Assembly (NCBI RefSeq): GCF_001189965.1
Contig: NZ_LFLU01000002.1
Span: forward strand, 248,001-312,000
From: Herbaspirillum rhizosphaerae
Lineage (GTDB): Bacteria; Pseudomonadota; Gammaproteobacteria; Burkholderiales; Burkholderiaceae_D
Reading direction: 5' to 3'
DNA length: 64,000 bases
The notes beneath the pieces are model-generated. The model had not been told where the DNA came from. It did not search any database and saw only the letters and a list, made by a program, of their open reading frames with translations. This document shows, piece by piece, positions 15,930-25,279 of this stretch; the stretch's first letter is position 1; each line of letters starts with the position of its first letter. The position numbers were made by a program, and so were the translations under genes.

Positions 15930-16931
15930 TCAGGCGGGGATTTCAATCACCAGCTTGCCGCGCGCGCCGCCGGCGTCGATCACGTCGTAAGCGGCGTCCG
16001 CCTGGTCGAAGCCGAAGCGGCGTGGATCGACCTGGACGACGATCTTGCCTGCTTCGACCAGCCTGGCGGCTTCTGCCATGATTTCGCCGTGGTGGGCGCG
16101 GCCCTTGCCGGTTAGCAGCGGCATCAGCGTGAACACGCCCGAGTAGGTCGCGGCGCGGAACGACAAGGGCGCCAATGCATGCGTGCCCCAGCCCAGGCAA
16201 CTGACGACGTGGCCGTGGTAGCGGCGTGCGGCGACGAAAGACGCATCCAGCGTGGCGCCGCCGACGGTGTCGTAGACGATGTCGAAACCTTCGCCGTCGG
16301 TGTATTGCTGCACGTATTCGTCGACGGTGGCGGCGCGATAGTCGATGAAGGTGGCGCCGTAGCCGGTGATGACGTCGCGCTGTTCGGCCGAGCCGGTAGC
16401 ATAGACGTCGGCGCCGAAGGCGATGGCGATCTGCACGGCGATATGGCCGACGCCGCCGGCGCCGCCGTGCACCAACACCTTCTGACCGGCGCGAACGTGC
16501 GCGCGGTCGACCAGGCCTTCCCAGGCGGTGATGAAGATCAGCGGCAGGGCGGCGGCGTCGCGCATAGCGATGTTGGATGGCTTGTGCGCCAGCAGGTCGG
16601 CATCGACGGCGGCATATTGCGCCAGCGAACCTTGTACGCTGCCGACGCCGCCGGTCATGCCATAGACTTCGTCGCCGACGCTGAAGCCGGTGACGCCGGC
16701 GCCGACGGCTTCGACCACGCCGGCCATGTCGATGCCGAGGATTGCCGGCAATTGCGCCTGGGCGTGACCGGCCTTGCCGGCGCGGATCTTGGCGTCGAGC
16801 GGATTCAGGCCGCTGGCGCGGATGCGCACCAGCACCTGGCCGGGGCCGGCGACCGGGCGGGCGATGTCTGCGACTTGCAGCGGGGTGGCGTTGGCGTTGA
16901 GCAGGACGGCTTGCATGGCAGGGGTGTTCAT
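15930..16931 (-). CDS. Quinone oxidoreductase-like, medium-chain dehydrogenase
   Basis: A 333-residue MDR-family protein. The N-terminal GroES-like part contains LVRIRASGLNPLDAKIRAGK and GIDMAGVVEAVGAGVTGFSVG; the nucleotide-binding part has VLVHGGAGGVGHIAVQIA. The catalytic-zinc ligands of true alcohol dehydrogenases are missing, as expected for zinc-independent quinone or enone reductases. ATG 16931 is chosen (MNTPAMQAVLLNANATPLQV) with GGAAACGTC just upstream. It is divergent from a LysR regulator, probably its activator. Confidence 0.85.
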   Translation of the reverse strand: MNTPAMQAVLLNANATPLQVADIARPVAGPGQVLVRIRASGLNPLDAKIRAGKAGHAQAQLPAILGIDMAGVVEAVGAGVTGFSVGDEVYGMTGGVGSVQGSLAQYAAVDADLLAHKPSNIAMRDAAALPLIFITAWEGLVDRAHVRAGQKVLVHGGAGGVGHIAVQIAIAFGADVYATGSAEQRDVITGYGATFIDYRAATVDEYVQQYTDGEGFDIVYDTVGGATLDASFVAARRYHGHVVSCLGWGTHALAPLSFRAATYSGVFTLMPLLTGKGRAHHGEIMAEAARLVEAGKIVVQVDPRRFGFDQADAAYDVIDAGGARGKLVIEIPA

Positions 16932-17024
16932 GACGTTTCCTTTCGGTAGGGATGGTTGGGCGCTGGGTTGTTCTTCAGCGATGGAGCCAGTGTAGAGAGG
17001 GACGGCGTGCAGAAAAACGGGGCA

Positions 17025-17069
17025 GGCGGCAATACAGAATGATGAAAACGTGGATAATCGATTGCCGCC
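17025..17069. promoter_or_regulatory. 9-bp inverted repeat in the divergent oxidoreductase/lysR promoter
   Basis: GGCGGCAAT (17025-17033) and ATTGCCGCC (17061-17069) are perfect complements, 27 bases apart, between the two divergent genes. Their position and dyad form fit an operator for the neighbouring LysR protein, which typically represses itself and activates the divergent gene. Confidence 0.5.
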
Positions 17070-17119
17070 CGCAACGGCATGCAAGACACAACACCATCGA
17101 TTAAAAAAGAGAGCAAAGC

Positions 17120-18004
17120 ATGGACCGACTGGATGCCCTGAAAGTGTTTTGCAGCGTGGTCGAGGCCGGCGGTTTCAGCCGCGCCGCCGATCGTCTCGGG
17201 ATATCGACCTCTTCCGTGACCAACCAGATCTCCGCGCTGGAGACGCACTTTCGCATCAAGCTGCTCAATCGGACTACGCGCAGCATGTCGCTGACGGCGG
17301 AGGGGCGGCAGTGCTACGAGCAGGCGCTCAAGCTGCTGGGCGACATGAGCGAGCTGGAAGAGGGGTTGATGCAGTCGAATGCCACACCCTCAGGCACCTT
17401 GCGCGTCGACATGCCCAGCGTCATCAGCCGTCAGTACATTGCGCCGGCCTTGCCCAAGTTTCTCGCGCAGTATCCGGACATCGCGCTCAAGATCACCGTC
17501 GGCGACCGCATGATCGACATGGTGGAAGAGGGCGTGGACGTGGTGATCCGCATCGGCGATCTGCCCAGTTCCAACCTGATTGCGAAGACCGTTTTCAAGA
17601 CCAGCTTCATGACCTGCGCCTCACCGGCTTTCCTCGAACGCCACGGCGTGCCGAAGACGCCGCAGGAGTTGCCGGATTTTACTTGTCTCGGATTTCTTAA
17701 TCCGCGGTCGCGCATGGTGCGGCCGTGGCAGTTCGCCAAGGGCAAAGACAGCTACACGCATATCCCGCAAGGCGCGCTGGCGATGGATCACGTGGAGTCG
17801 CTGATCGAGTCCGCCAAGGCCGGTTGCGGCCTCGTGCAGCAGATGTCGGTGTCGCTGATTCCGCCGGTGCGCAGCGGTGAGCTGGCGCCGGTGTTGCAGG
17901 ACTGGCTGGCGCCGGGGCCGGATGTGTCGGTGCTGTTTCAGCAGAAGCATCATCGGGCGGCGAAGATCAAGGCCTTTGTCGACTTTGTCGCAGGCATCTT
18001 TTGA
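17120..18004 (+). CDS. LysR-family transcriptional regulator
   Basis: A 294-residue regulator. The winged helix-turn-helix reads MDRLDALKVFCSVVEAGGFS and AADRLGISTSSVTNQISALE. The effector domain contains TLRVDMPSVISRQYIAPALP and VDVVIRIGDLPSSNLIAKTV, typical of the CrgA/DmlR group that often sits beside oxidoreductase genes. AGAGCAAAGC gives a weak ribosome-binding site before ATG 17120. It is divergent from the quinone oxidoreductase-like gene and likely responds to an electrophile or organic acid, which the sequence does not reveal. Confidence 0.85.
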   Translation: MDRLDALKVFCSVVEAGGFSRAADRLGISTSSVTNQISALETHFRIKLLNRTTRSMSLTAEGRQCYEQALKLLGDMSELEEGLMQSNATPSGTLRVDMPSVISRQYIAPALPKFLAQYPDIALKITVGDRMIDMVEEGVDVVIRIGDLPSSNLIAKTVFKTSFMTCASPAFLERHGVPKTPQELPDFTCLGFLNPRSRMVRPWQFAKGKDSYTHIPQGALAMDHVESLIESAKAGCGLVQQMSVSLIPPVRSGELAPVLQDWLAPGPDVSVLFQQKHHRAAKIKAFVDFVAGIF

Positions 18005-18575
18005 TGTTTTTCAGACACTTTTTGCCGGTCTGCGGCCCAGGTCGTTTTCGGTAACTGCGCCGCCTTAATTTTGTGCTGCTGCACAGCAATGTCAGGCAGG
18101 CGCTGACAACAGATCGGCCGTTTGTCCGGTGGCACTTTGATACGGCGGCGGTGTCCATCCAGTATGGCTTCGGCAGGCGAAATCTCTACGCTATCCCGGC
18201 ACGACTTCTTTTGCTGCACTGCTTCGTAATGAAAAAACGCGATCGCGTTAAAAGCGTATTTCCTACTACATTAGTCGGTTACTTTTCACTACAATTAAGC
18301 AGGGTACGGGTGTACAATCGCCGCCTGATTTTCATAAAAGCAGTGGCTGCGGAACAATCTTTCACAGCGCATTTATGAACGGTTTCAGTGAAGACCATGG
18401 CGCAATTCCGGCCTGCTCGCCCCTCTCGCGAACAGCCCGGCGGCCATGACCTGAAGCATTCGACAAGACCGCCGTACCACCGGCTGATGGCGCCACCCGC
18501 CTCGCCGGCTGCATGCAACGACGATCCTGCCGTGCCAACGAATTCGATTTAACTTTAGGCATTGGAGGTAGTGTT
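18005..18575 (+). promoter_or_regulatory. Long upstream region of pckG
   Basis: No believable gene in 571 bases. AACGCGATCGCGTT, a perfect 14-base palindrome, is at 18236-18249. Two TACAAT hexamers, at 18290-18295 and 18313-18318, are good -10 candidates, both without an obvious -35, which suggests an activator. If used, the transcript would have a leader of about 250-280 bases. PEP carboxykinase is normally gluconeogenic and under carbon-source control, so an extended control region is reasonable. Confidence 0.45.
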
Positions 18576-20444
18576 ATGAATCAACCCGTGATGGAAGGCG
18601 TCGCCGCATTGAACGCCCCCGCTTTCGTCAAACACCAGAAACTGATCAACTGGGTCGCCGAGATCGCCGCGCTGACCAAGCCGGAAAGCATCTACTGGTG
18701 CGACGGCTCGCAGGAAGAATACGATCGCCTGTGCGCTGAAATGGTCGCCGCCGGCACCATGAAGAAGCTGAATCAGGAAAAGCGTCCGAACAGCTACCTG
18801 GCCTGCTCCGATCCGTCGGATGTGGCGCGCGTGGAAGACCGTACCTTCATCTGCTCCAAAAACAAGGAAGACGCCGGCCCGACCAACAACTGGACCGACC
18901 CTGCCGAAATGCGCACGACCCTGAACGGCCTGTTCGCCGGCAGCATGCGCGGCCGCACGCTGTACGTCGTGCCGTTCTCGATGGGCCCGCTGGGTTCGCC
19001 GATCGCGCATATCGGCGTGGAGTTGTCCGACTCGCCTTACGTTGCCGTGAACATGCGCATCATGACCCGCATGGGCAAGGCCGTCTATGACGTGCTGGGC
19101 ACCGACGGCGATTTCGTGCCGTGCGTGCATACCGTCGGCGCGCCGCTGCAAGCAGGCGAGAAAGACGTCGCCTGGCCATGCAACGCCACCAAGTACATCG
19201 TTCACTATCCTGAGACCCGCGAAATCTGGTCTTTCGGTTCCGGCTACGGCGGCAATGCGCTGCTGGGCAAGAAGTGCTTCGCCTTGCGCATCGCGTCGAC
19301 CATGGGCCGCGACCAGGGCTGGCTGGCCGAACACATGCTGATTCTCGGCGTGGAATCGCCAGAGGGCAAGAAGCACTATGTCGCAGCGGCGTTCCCGTCG
19401 GCTTGCGGCAAGACCAATTTCGCGATGCTGATCCCGCCGAAGTCCTTCGACGGCTGGAAAGTCACCACCATCGGCGACGACATCGCCTGGATCAAACCGG
19501 GCCAGGACGGCCGCTTGTATGCGATCAATCCGGAAGCGGGTTATTTCGGCGTGGCCCCGGGCACCAACGAAAAAACCAACTTCAACTGCATGGCGTCGCT
19601 GCGCGCCAACACCATCTTCACCAACGTCGCACTGACCGACGACGGCGATGTCTGGTGGGAAGGCATGACCAAGGAAGCGCCTGCGCATCTGGTCGACTGG
19701 CAAGGCAAGGACTGGACGCCGGCAATCGCCAAGGAAACCGGCCGCAAGGCGGCGCATCCCAACGCGCGTTTCACCGTCGCCGCGACACAGAACCCTGTAA
19801 TCGACGCTGCATGGGACGATCCGGCCGGCGTGCCGATCTCGGCCTTCATCTTCGGCGGTCGCCGTTCGACCACCGTGCCGCTGGTGACTGAAGCGCGCAA
19901 CTGGGTCGAAGGCGTTTACATGGCGGCGACCATGGGCTCGGAAACCACCGCTGCCGCCGTCGGCCAGCAAGGCGTGGTGCGCCGCGATCCGTTTGCGATG
20001 CTGCCGTTCGCCGGTTACAACATGAGCGACTACTTCCAGCACTGGCTGAACCTGGGCCGCAAGATCGCCGCATCGCCTGCCGAACTGCCGAAGATCTACT
20101 GCGTCAACTGGTTCCGCACCGATGCCGACGGCAAGTTCGTCTGGCCTGGTTTCGGCGACAACATGCGCGTCCTGAAGTGGATGTTGGAACGCATCGAAGA
20201 TCCGCAAGGCGTGCGCGTCGGCGGTACGCCGCACATCTTCGGCGTGTCGCCGCGCTATGAAGACCTGCAATGGGACGGCATCGATTTCACGCCGGAACAG
20301 TTCGCCATGATCACCTCGATCGACAAGGCGGCCTGGTCCCAGGAAATCGAGCTGCACACCGAGTTGTTCGACAAGCTGAAACACAACTTGCCGAAGGAAC
20401 TGGTTGAAGTGAAGGTGGCGCTGCAGAAGAAGCTGGCGGCCTGA
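18576..20444 (+). CDS. pckG: Phosphoenolpyruvate carboxykinase (GTP)
   Basis: A 622-residue enzyme, the normal size of GTP-dependent PEPCK. It converts oxaloacetate and GTP to phosphoenolpyruvate, CO2 and GDP for gluconeogenesis. The nucleotide-binding loop [16 protein letters not shown] (about residue 281) is the GTP-type signature, and the metal and substrate motifs GDDIAWI and the block [11 protein letters not shown] are present. ATG 18576 follows an excellent GGAGG site at 18564-18568. The frame is open further upstream (to 18513) without family sequence. A strong terminator follows. Confidence 0.97.
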   Translation: MNQPVMEGVAALNAPAFVKHQKLINWVAEIAALTKPESIYWCDGSQEEYDRLCAEMVAAGTMKKLNQEKRPNSYLACSDPSDVARVEDRTFICSKNKEDAGPTNNWTDPAEMRTTLNGLFAGSMRGRTLYVVPFSMGPLGSPIAHIGVELSDSPYVAVNMRIMTRMGKAVYDVLGTDGDFVPCVHTVGAPLQAGEKDVAWPCNATKYIVHYPETREIWSFGSGYGGNALLGKKCFALRIASTMGRDQGWLAEHMLILGVESPEGKKHYVAAAFPSACGKTNFAMLIPPKSFDGWKVTTIGDDIAWIKPGQDGRLYAINPEAGYFGVAPGTNEKTNFNCMASLRANTIFTNVALTDDGDVWWEGMTKEAPAHLVDWQGKDWTPAIAKETGRKAAHPNARFTVAATQNPVIDAAWDDPAGVPISAFIFGGRRSTTVPLVTEARNWVEGVYMAATMGSETTAAAVGQQGVVRRDPFAMLPFAGYNMSDYFQHWLNLGRKIAASPAELPKIYCVNWFRTDADGKFVWPGFGDNMRVLKWMLERIEDPQGVRVGGTPHIFGVSPRYEDLQWDGIDFTPEQFAMITSIDKAAWSQEIELHTELFDKLKHNLPKELVEVKVALQKKLAA

Positions 20445-20483
20445 TAGCTACAGCGATCTGATCGTTTCACACTGTTAAGGAAA

Positions 20484-20517
20484 ACGGCCGTCGACGATCT
20501 CGACGGCCGTTTTTTTA
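20484..20517 (+). terminator. Intrinsic terminator after pckG
   Basis: ACGGCCGTCGA (20484-20494) pairs perfectly with TCGACGGCCGT (20500-20510), followed by six T's. The T-run touches the end of the converging thioesterase gene. Confidence 0.92.
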
Positions 20518-20955
20518 TGCGCGCAAGATCGTCTGCAGCACGCTGCGCATGTGATCCGGCACCTGCACCGGGCGGCGTGTCGCGGCATCCACATAGACGT
20601 GGATGAAGTGGCCCTGGGCTGCCGCCGTCGCATCGTTTTCGAGAAAAATCCCGACCTCATAGCGCACGCTGGAATTGCCGATGCTGGCCACGCGCACGCC
20701 GATATGCACGGTATCGGGGAAGCTGACCGGCGCGAAATAATTGCAATGCGTCTCGATGACCAGGCCGATGACGTCGCCATGGGGGATGTCGAGCGCCTGG
20801 TTTGCCATCAGGAAATGATTCACCGCCGTGTCGAACCAGCTGTAGTACACGACGTTGTTGACGTGGCCGTAGACGTCATTGTCCATCCAGCGTGTCTGCA
20901 GGACGTGGAAGTGCGGATAATCGGCGCGATTCGAGGCGGTCGGTTTGTTTGTCAT
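20515..20955 (-). CDS. Acyl-CoA thioesterase, YbgC/FadM hotdog family
   Basis: A 146-residue hotdog-fold protein. The catalytic helix motif is visible as TRWMDNDVYGHVNNVVYYSW, with the active-site Asp in WMDND and the aromatic run FDTAVNHF. Members hydrolyse acyl-CoA or 4-hydroxybenzoyl-CoA esters. ATG 20955 (MTNKPTASNRAD) is chosen because the region further upstream carries no family sequence and overlaps the ahpC control region. It ends against the pckG terminator. Confidence 0.85.
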   Translation of the reverse strand: MTNKPTASNRADYPHFHVLQTRWMDNDVYGHVNNVVYYSWFDTAVNHFLMANQALDIPHGDVIGLVIETHCNYFAPVSFPDTVHIGVRVASIGNSSVRYEVGIFLENDATAAAQGHFIHVYVDAATRRPVQVPDHMRSVLQTILRA

Positions 20956-21176
20956 CTTGTTTTGGCTGGTCACACGCGTGTTGCCATGCTGAAGTAATAT
21001 TGCGACGGGAACGAAGCCCGTCTCCCGATTTCTACTGGACGGCGAGTCAGCAGTGTAAGCGATCGTCTTTGGCGACGCAGCGGGGAGGGCAAGGCCCACG
21101 GTTGCATATGACGCCTTCGTGCCCATATGCGACTCATCCCTTGTTGCACGCAGCTTGCCGTTCCATACGAATGTCG

Positions 21177-21242
21177 ATAGTCAAATGCAATCGAAAATAT
21201 TAAACAAATAAATTTGATTAATATATAGAGGCGCTTTACTAT
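21177..21242 (+). promoter_or_regulatory. OxyR-type site and sigma-70 promoter of ahpC
   Basis: Four tetrads spaced seven bases apart, ATAG (21177), CAAT (21188), ATTA (21199) and AAAT (21210), follow the OxyR pattern ATAG-N7-CTAT-N7-ATAG-N7-CTAT. Immediately after come TTGATT (21214-21219), a 17-base spacer and TACTAT (21237-21242), a good promoter. OxyR is the known peroxide activator of ahpC, so the arrangement matches textbook activation from just upstream of the -35. Confidence 0.65.
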
Positions 21243-21281
21243 CTCTTCACTCTCTTTCAACCCCTAAGTAAAGGAAATGCA

Positions 21282-21845
21282 ATGTCCCTGATCAATACGA
21301 CAATCAAGCCATTCAAAGCAACTGCTTACCACGACGGTAAATTCGTCGACATCACCGAAGCAAGCCTGAAGGGCAAATGGTCCGTGTTCGTGTTCTACCC
21401 AGCTGACTTTACTTTCGTCTGCCCGACAGAACTGGAAGACCTGGCCAACAACTACGCTGAATTCCAAAAAATGGGCGTGGAAATCTACGGCGTGTCGACC
21501 GACACCCATTTCGCGCACAAGGCATGGCACGACACATCGGACGCCATCAAGAAAGTGCAATACCCACTGGTCGGCGACCCAACGACAACACTGGCTCGCA
21601 ACTTCGAAGTCCTGATCGAAGAAGAAGGACTGGCGCTGCGCGGTACTTTCGTGATCAACCCAGAAGGTCAGATCAAGGTTCTGGAAATCCATGACAACGG
21701 TATCGGCCGCGACGCTTCCGAACTGCTGCGCAAGGTCAAGGCAGCGCAATACGTTGCTTCGCACCCAGGTGAAGTTTGCCCAGCGAAGTGGACTGAAGGC
21801 GCAGAAACCCTGAAGCCTTCCCTCGACCTGGTCGGCAAGATTTAA
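21282..21845 (+). CDS. ahpC: Alkyl hydroperoxide reductase subunit C (2-Cys peroxiredoxin)
   Basis: A 187-residue peroxiredoxin, the same length as E. coli AhpC. The peroxidatic Cys is in [13 protein letters not shown] (near 47) and the resolving Cys in [15 protein letters not shown] (near 166). It reduces H2O2 and organic peroxides in the cytoplasm and is recycled by AhpF encoded next. AAGGAAATGCA is a good ribosome-binding site. Codon choice (many CCA, ACA, GAA) differs from most neighbours and suggests high expression. The AhpF gene is 264 bases away, an unusually long gap filled by two structured segments. Confidence 0.97.
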   Translation: MSLINTTIKPFKATAYHDGKFVDITEASLKGKWSVFVFYPADFTFVCPTELEDLANNYAEFQKMGVEIYGVSTDTHFAHKAWHDTSDAIKKVQYPLVGDPTTTLARNFEVLIEEEGLALRGTFVINPEGQIKVLEIHDNGIGRDASELLRKVKAAQYVASHPGEVCPAKWTEGAETLKPSLDLVGKI

Positions 21846-21975
21846 ATCGCTGATTAAGCTACTGCGCGATTCGATCTCAAGACTGCAGGTGGGAACAATG
21901 CGTCGCCGTACCTCCGTACGGCTGCGCTTCTCCTCTTGACCTCGAACCGCTCGCTACGCTTACTCAACGATTTAA
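21842..21975. repeat. Imperfect palindromic element after ahpC
   Basis: TTAAATCGCTGATTAAGC (21842-21859) is matched by its near-complement GCTTACTCAACGATTTAA (21958-21975), 16 of 18 positions. Complementarity continues inside with gaps, and the centre is a perfect hairpin GCCGTAC-CTCC-GTACGGC (21905-21922). The left end overlaps the ahpC stop codon. It has the same plan as 25138-25279 and the parts of 34707-35043, and so looks like one copy of a dispersed repeat. Confidence 0.65.
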
Positions 21976-22010
21976 GGTAGTTGTAAAGAAATAGAAAAAC
22001 TGAAGTACCA

Positions 22011-22070
22011 GTCCGGACTCGGCGCAAGCAACGCCGCAGAGCTCACGAGGCCGAGCGGCGGAGTCCGGAC
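22011..22070 (+). promoter_or_regulatory. Large inverted repeat ahead of ahpF
   Basis: GTCCGGACTC (22011-22020) and GAGTCCGGAC (22061-22070) are perfect complements. Inside, CGCCGC (22032-22037) pairs with GCGGCG (22055-22060) directly next to the right arm, leaving a bulge on the left. No T-run follows, so it is not a plain terminator. It may be an RNA structure setting the ratio of AhpC to AhpF, or an operator. The first ten bases contain the palindrome GTCCGGAC. Confidence 0.5.
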
Positions 22071-22109
22071 AATATTGAAATCTCACATCAGAGGAAAGTG
22101 AAAATCATC

Positions 22110-23705
22110 ATGCTGGATGCCAATCTCAAGACCCAATTGAAAGCCTACCTGGAAAAGGTCACGCAGCCTATCGAGATCGTCGCGTCGCTGGATGATGGCG
22201 CCAAGTCTCGTGAGTTGCAGGAGCTGCTGCAGGAAATCGTCACGCTGTCCGAGCGCATCACGCTCGTCGAACGCAACGATCACGCCGCACGCAAGCCGTC
22301 CTTTTCATTGAATCGCCCCGGTACCGATATCAGCGTGCAGTTCGCCGGTATCCCGATGGGCCACGAATTTACGTCGCTGGTGCTGGCGCTGCTGCAAGTC
22401 GGCGGCCATCCCATCAAGCTCGACGACAAGGTGATCGAACAGATCCGCAATCTGGATGGCGATTACACCTTTGAAACCTATATCTCGCTGACCTGCCAGA
22501 ACTGCCCGGAAGTCGTGCAGGCGCTGAACGTGATGTCGATCATCAACCCGCGTATCCGTTCGGTGACGGTTGACGGCGCACTGTTCCAGGACGAAGTCGA
22601 GAAGCGCCAGATCATGGCTGTGCCGACCGTCTACATGAACGGCGAAGTGTTCGGCCAGGGCCGCACCGGCGTGGAAGAAATCCTCGCCAAGCTCGATACC
22701 GGCGCCGCTGCCCGCAAGGGTGAAGAACTGAGCGCCAAGGAAGCCTACGACGTGCTGATCGTCGGCGGCGGTCCTGCCGGCGCAGCGGCTGCAATCTATG
22801 CAGCGCGTAAAGGCATCCGTACCGGCGTGGTGGCAGAACGTTTCGGCGGCCAGGTGCTGGATACGCTGGCAATTGAAAACTTCGTCTCCGTCAAGGAAAC
22901 CGAAGGTCCGCAATTCGCGACCGCGCTGGAACAGCACGTCCGCACTTACGACGTCGATATCATGAACACGCAACGCGCCGAAGCACTGGTGCCCGGCAAT
23001 GGTCTGATCGAAGTCAAGCTGGCCAACGGCGGCGTGCTGAAGGGCAAGACCGTGATCCTGTCGACCGGCGCCCGCTGGCGCGAAGTCAACGTGCCGGGCG
23101 AGCGCGAATACCGTAATCACGGTGTCGCTTACTGCCCGCACTGCGACGGTCCGCTGTTCAAGGGCAAGCGCGTGTCCGTCATCGGCGGCGGCAACTCCGG
23201 CGTGGAAGCGGCAATCGACCTGGCCGGTATCGTCAGCCATGTCACGCTGCTGGAATTTGCGGCTGAACTGAAGGCCGATGCTGTGCTGGTGCGCAAGCTG
23301 AAGAGCTTGTCCAACGTCACCATCGTGACCTCGGCGCAAACCACCGAGATCACCGGCGACGGCAAGAAGGTCAACGGCATCAGCTACAAGGAACGTGTCA
23401 GCGGCGAAGTGAAGCACGTCGAACTGGAAGGCGTTTTCGTCCAGATCGGCCTGGTGCCGAACACTGAGTGGCTGAAGGGTACCGTTGCGCTGAGCAAGCA
23501 CGGCGAAATCGAAATCGACGCCAAGGGCCAGACTTCGCTCCCCGGCGTGTTCGCAGCAGGCGACGTGACGACGGTGCCGTACAAGCAGATCGTGATCGCA
23601 GTGGGTGAAGGCTCCAAGGCAGCGCTGAGCGCCTTTGATCACCTGATCCGCTCTTCGGCGCCGGAAGAAGCGCCGGTTGCAGCGAAAGAAGCGGTCGCGG
23701 CCTGA
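22110..23705 (+). CDS. ahpF: Alkyl hydroperoxide reductase subunit F
   Basis: A 531-residue flavoprotein that passes electrons from NADH to AhpC. The N-terminal double-thioredoxin part carries the CxxC motif [14 protein letters not shown] (about residues 130-133). The FAD-binding part starts [20 protein letters not shown], the redox-active centre is [16 protein letters not shown], and the NADH motif is [17 protein letters not shown]. Its start [16 protein letters not shown] matches E. coli AhpF almost exactly, so ATG 22110 is chosen over a GTG at 22098. The nearest ribosome-binding site (GAGGAAA) is somewhat far from it. Confidence 0.96.
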   Translation: MLDANLKTQLKAYLEKVTQPIEIVASLDDGAKSRELQELLQEIVTLSERITLVERNDHAARKPSFSLNRPGTDISVQFAGIPMGHEFTSLVLALLQVGGHPIKLDDKVIEQIRNLDGDYTFETYISLTCQNCPEVVQALNVMSIINPRIRSVTVDGALFQDEVEKRQIMAVPTVYMNGEVFGQGRTGVEEILAKLDTGAAARKGEELSAKEAYDVLIVGGGPAGAAAAIYAARKGIRTGVVAERFGGQVLDTLAIENFVSVKETEGPQFATALEQHVRTYDVDIMNTQRAEALVPGNGLIEVKLANGGVLKGKTVILSTGARWREVNVPGEREYRNHGVAYCPHCDGPLFKGKRVSVIGGGNSGVEAAIDLAGIVSHVTLLEFAAELKADAVLVRKLKSLSNVTIVTSAQTTEITGDGKKVNGISYKERVSGEVKHVELEGVFVQIGLVPNTEWLKGTVALSKHGEIEIDAKGQTSLPGVFAAGDVTTVPYKQIVIAVGEGSKAALSAFDHLIRSSAPEEAPVAAKEAVAA

Positions 23706-23744
23706 CAGAGATTGCAGTATCCGTTTCAGCAGTAAGCCAAACGT

Positions 23745-23774
23745 AAAAAAGCCACCTCACGGTGGCTTTTTTAT
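23745..23774 (+). terminator. Intrinsic terminator after ahpF
   Basis: GCCACC (23751-23756), loop TCAC, GGTGGC (23761-23766), with T's after and A's before it. It can serve both ahpF and the converging carboxypeptidase gene. Confidence 0.9.
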
Positions 23775-23787
23775 TGCGCTGACTTTG

Positions 23788-23824
23788 ACGCACCGTGCGC
23801 GGAAATTTCTCGCGCACGGTGCGT
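23788..23824. terminator. Perfect 14-bp hairpin between ahpF and dacC
   Basis: ACGCACCGTGCGCG (23788-23801), a nine-base loop, and CGCGCACGGTGCGT (23811-23824). It lies right behind the carboxypeptidase gene's stop (minus strand) but has no T-run, so it more likely protects the 3' end or pauses transcription ahead of the terminator 23745-23774. Confidence 0.5.
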
Positions 23825-23831
23825 TGCCGGA

Positions 23832-24992
23832 TTATTTGAACAGCAGGCGCAGCGAATCCCAGGCACGGCCGAAGATGCCGGCAGGACCAACCGATTCCAA
23901 TGCCACCAGCGGCAATTCGGTGACCACCTTGTCGTCGATCATGACCTTCAGGGTGCCGACCTTGGCGTTTTCCGAAATCGGCGCGATCAGCGGATCGTTG
24001 CGTTCGACGCGCGGCTTGATCTTGTCGGCGCTGCCCTTCGGCACGGTCACGTAGACGTCGCGTGTAAAGCCGATCTTGATCTTGCCTTGCGAACCCTTCC
24101 AGACGTCAGGCGTGTCGACGGCCTGGCCCTTGCTGTACAGTTTCACGGCATCGAAGTTCTGGAAGCCCCAGTTCAGCAGCTTCTGGCTTTCCTGCGTACG
24201 GACCTGATCCGACACGGTGCCGATCACGACCGAAATCAGGCGGCGCTCGCCATTGGCGACCGGGCGCTTGGCCGAGGTGATCAGCGAGTAGCCCGCGCTT
24301 TCGGTGTGGCCGGTCTTCATGCCGTCGACGGTAGGATCCAGCCACAGCAGGCGATTGCGGTTGGGCTGGGTGATGTTGTTGTAGGTGAATTTCTTGACCG
24401 AGTAATAGGTTTTGTAAAACTCGGGAAAATCGTTGATCAGGTTGCGGCACAGGATCGCCAGGTCGCGCGCGGTCGTGTAGGTGTCCGGGCTGGGCAAACC
24501 GTGCGGATTGCTGAAGTGCGTGCCGGTCAGGCCCTGGCGTTGCGCTTCGCGGTTCATCAGGACGACGAAGGCGTCGGTGGTGCCGGACACGGCTTCGGAC
24601 AGCGCCACGGCGGCGTCATTGCCGGAGACCGAGATCAGGCCGTACAGCAGGTTGTTGATCGAGACCGGCTTGTTTGGTTCGATGAACATCTTGGAGCTGC
24701 TGGGATCGACCTTCCACGCGTTGACGGAAACGTTGATTTCCTGATTCAGGTCGAGGCGCTTGTCGCGTACTGCAGCAAAGGCCAGGTAGGCCGTCATCAG
24801 CTTGACCAGCGATGCCGGTTCGACGCGCGTATCGGCTTCTTGCGAGGCCATGATCTGGTTGCTGGAGGCATCCAGCAGGAGCCAGGATTTTGCAGCGACG
24901 CTTGGAGGTGGAAGGGTCTGGGCACTTGCTGCCGAGAAAGTGACCGACAAGGTCAGGGCGGTTGCGGCAACAGCCGCGAGTAGTTTTTTCAT
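23832..24992 (-). CDS. dacC: D-alanyl-D-alanine carboxypeptidase (PBP5/6 type)
   Basis: A 386-residue periplasmic enzyme that trims the terminal D-Ala of peptidoglycan pentapeptides. The signal peptide is LLAAVAATALTLSVTFSAASA. The penicillin-binding motifs are all there: SLVKLMTAYLAF (SxxK), LISVSGNDAAVALSE (SxN) and VDGMKTGHTESAGYSL (KTG). A C-terminal PBP5-type beta domain (about residues 285-370) precedes the membrane-anchoring end (FGRAWDSLRLLFK). ATG 24992 is chosen from the signal peptide. dacA and dacC are not separable by eye, so the symbol is approximate. Confidence 0.92.
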   Translation of the reverse strand: MKKLLAAVAATALTLSVTFSAASAQTLPPPSVAAKSWLLLDASSNQIMASQEADTRVEPASLVKLMTAYLAFAAVRDKRLDLNQEINVSVNAWKVDPSSSKMFIEPNKPVSINNLLYGLISVSGNDAAVALSEAVSGTTDAFVVLMNREAQRQGLTGTHFSNPHGLPSPDTYTTARDLAILCRNLINDFPEFYKTYYSVKKFTYNNITQPNRNRLLWLDPTVDGMKTGHTESAGYSLITSAKRPVANGERRLISVVIGTVSDQVRTQESQKLLNWGFQNFDAVKLYSKGQAVDTPDVWKGSQGKIKIGFTRDVYVTVPKGSADKIKPRVERNDPLIAPISENAKVGTLKVMIDDKVVTELPLVALESVGPAGIFGRAWDSLRLLFK

Positions 24993-25137
24993 CTTCAGGT
25001 GTAAAAATGTGCCCCGCCGCACTGCTCGCGGGACTGTCGTTTGAAAAGAGATGAGTGAACATCGCACCGGGATTATAAACGCCGAGCCTGACAATAAGGC
25101 GGTGAGGCTGTACGGCGTCCGTTTGCTTGCGTGCTTC

Positions 25138-25279
25138 AAACCTGCTTTGGGTCCGTAGCGAGAGGTCATTTGCCGGTGACGCCCGGAGCGCAGGAACCGG
25201 AGTGTACTTTGGTACACGAGGATTCCGAGCACCGGACGGCGCCGGCTGACGGTCTCGCAGTAGGAGCCAGAGCAGGTTT
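25138..25279. repeat. Long imperfect palindrome between dacC and the hydrolase gene
   Basis: The left arm 25138-25163 (AAACCTGCTTTGGGTCC and on) and right arm 25253-25279 (ending AGAGCAGGTTT) are near-complements, with a few mismatches and one bulge. Inner blocks GCCGG and CCGG also pair. The apex is the perfect hairpin GTGTAC-TTTG-GTACAC (25202-25217). The whole 142 bases can fold into one long hairpin. The right end overlaps the stop codon of the hydrolase gene (minus strand). Confidence 0.65.

Noticed and set aside
18005..18575. Small open frames in the pckG upstream region
   Set aside because: None has a ribosome-binding site or protein-like composition; they overlap promoter-like sequence.
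18555..20384. A 609-residue open frame antisense to pckG
   Set aside because: pckG is unmistakable on the other strand; the antisense frame has no recognisable motif.
22098..22109. GTG start for ahpF
   Set aside because: Only two bases separate it from GAGGAAA, too close to work, and MLDANLKTQ from ATG 22110 matches the AhpF N-terminus.
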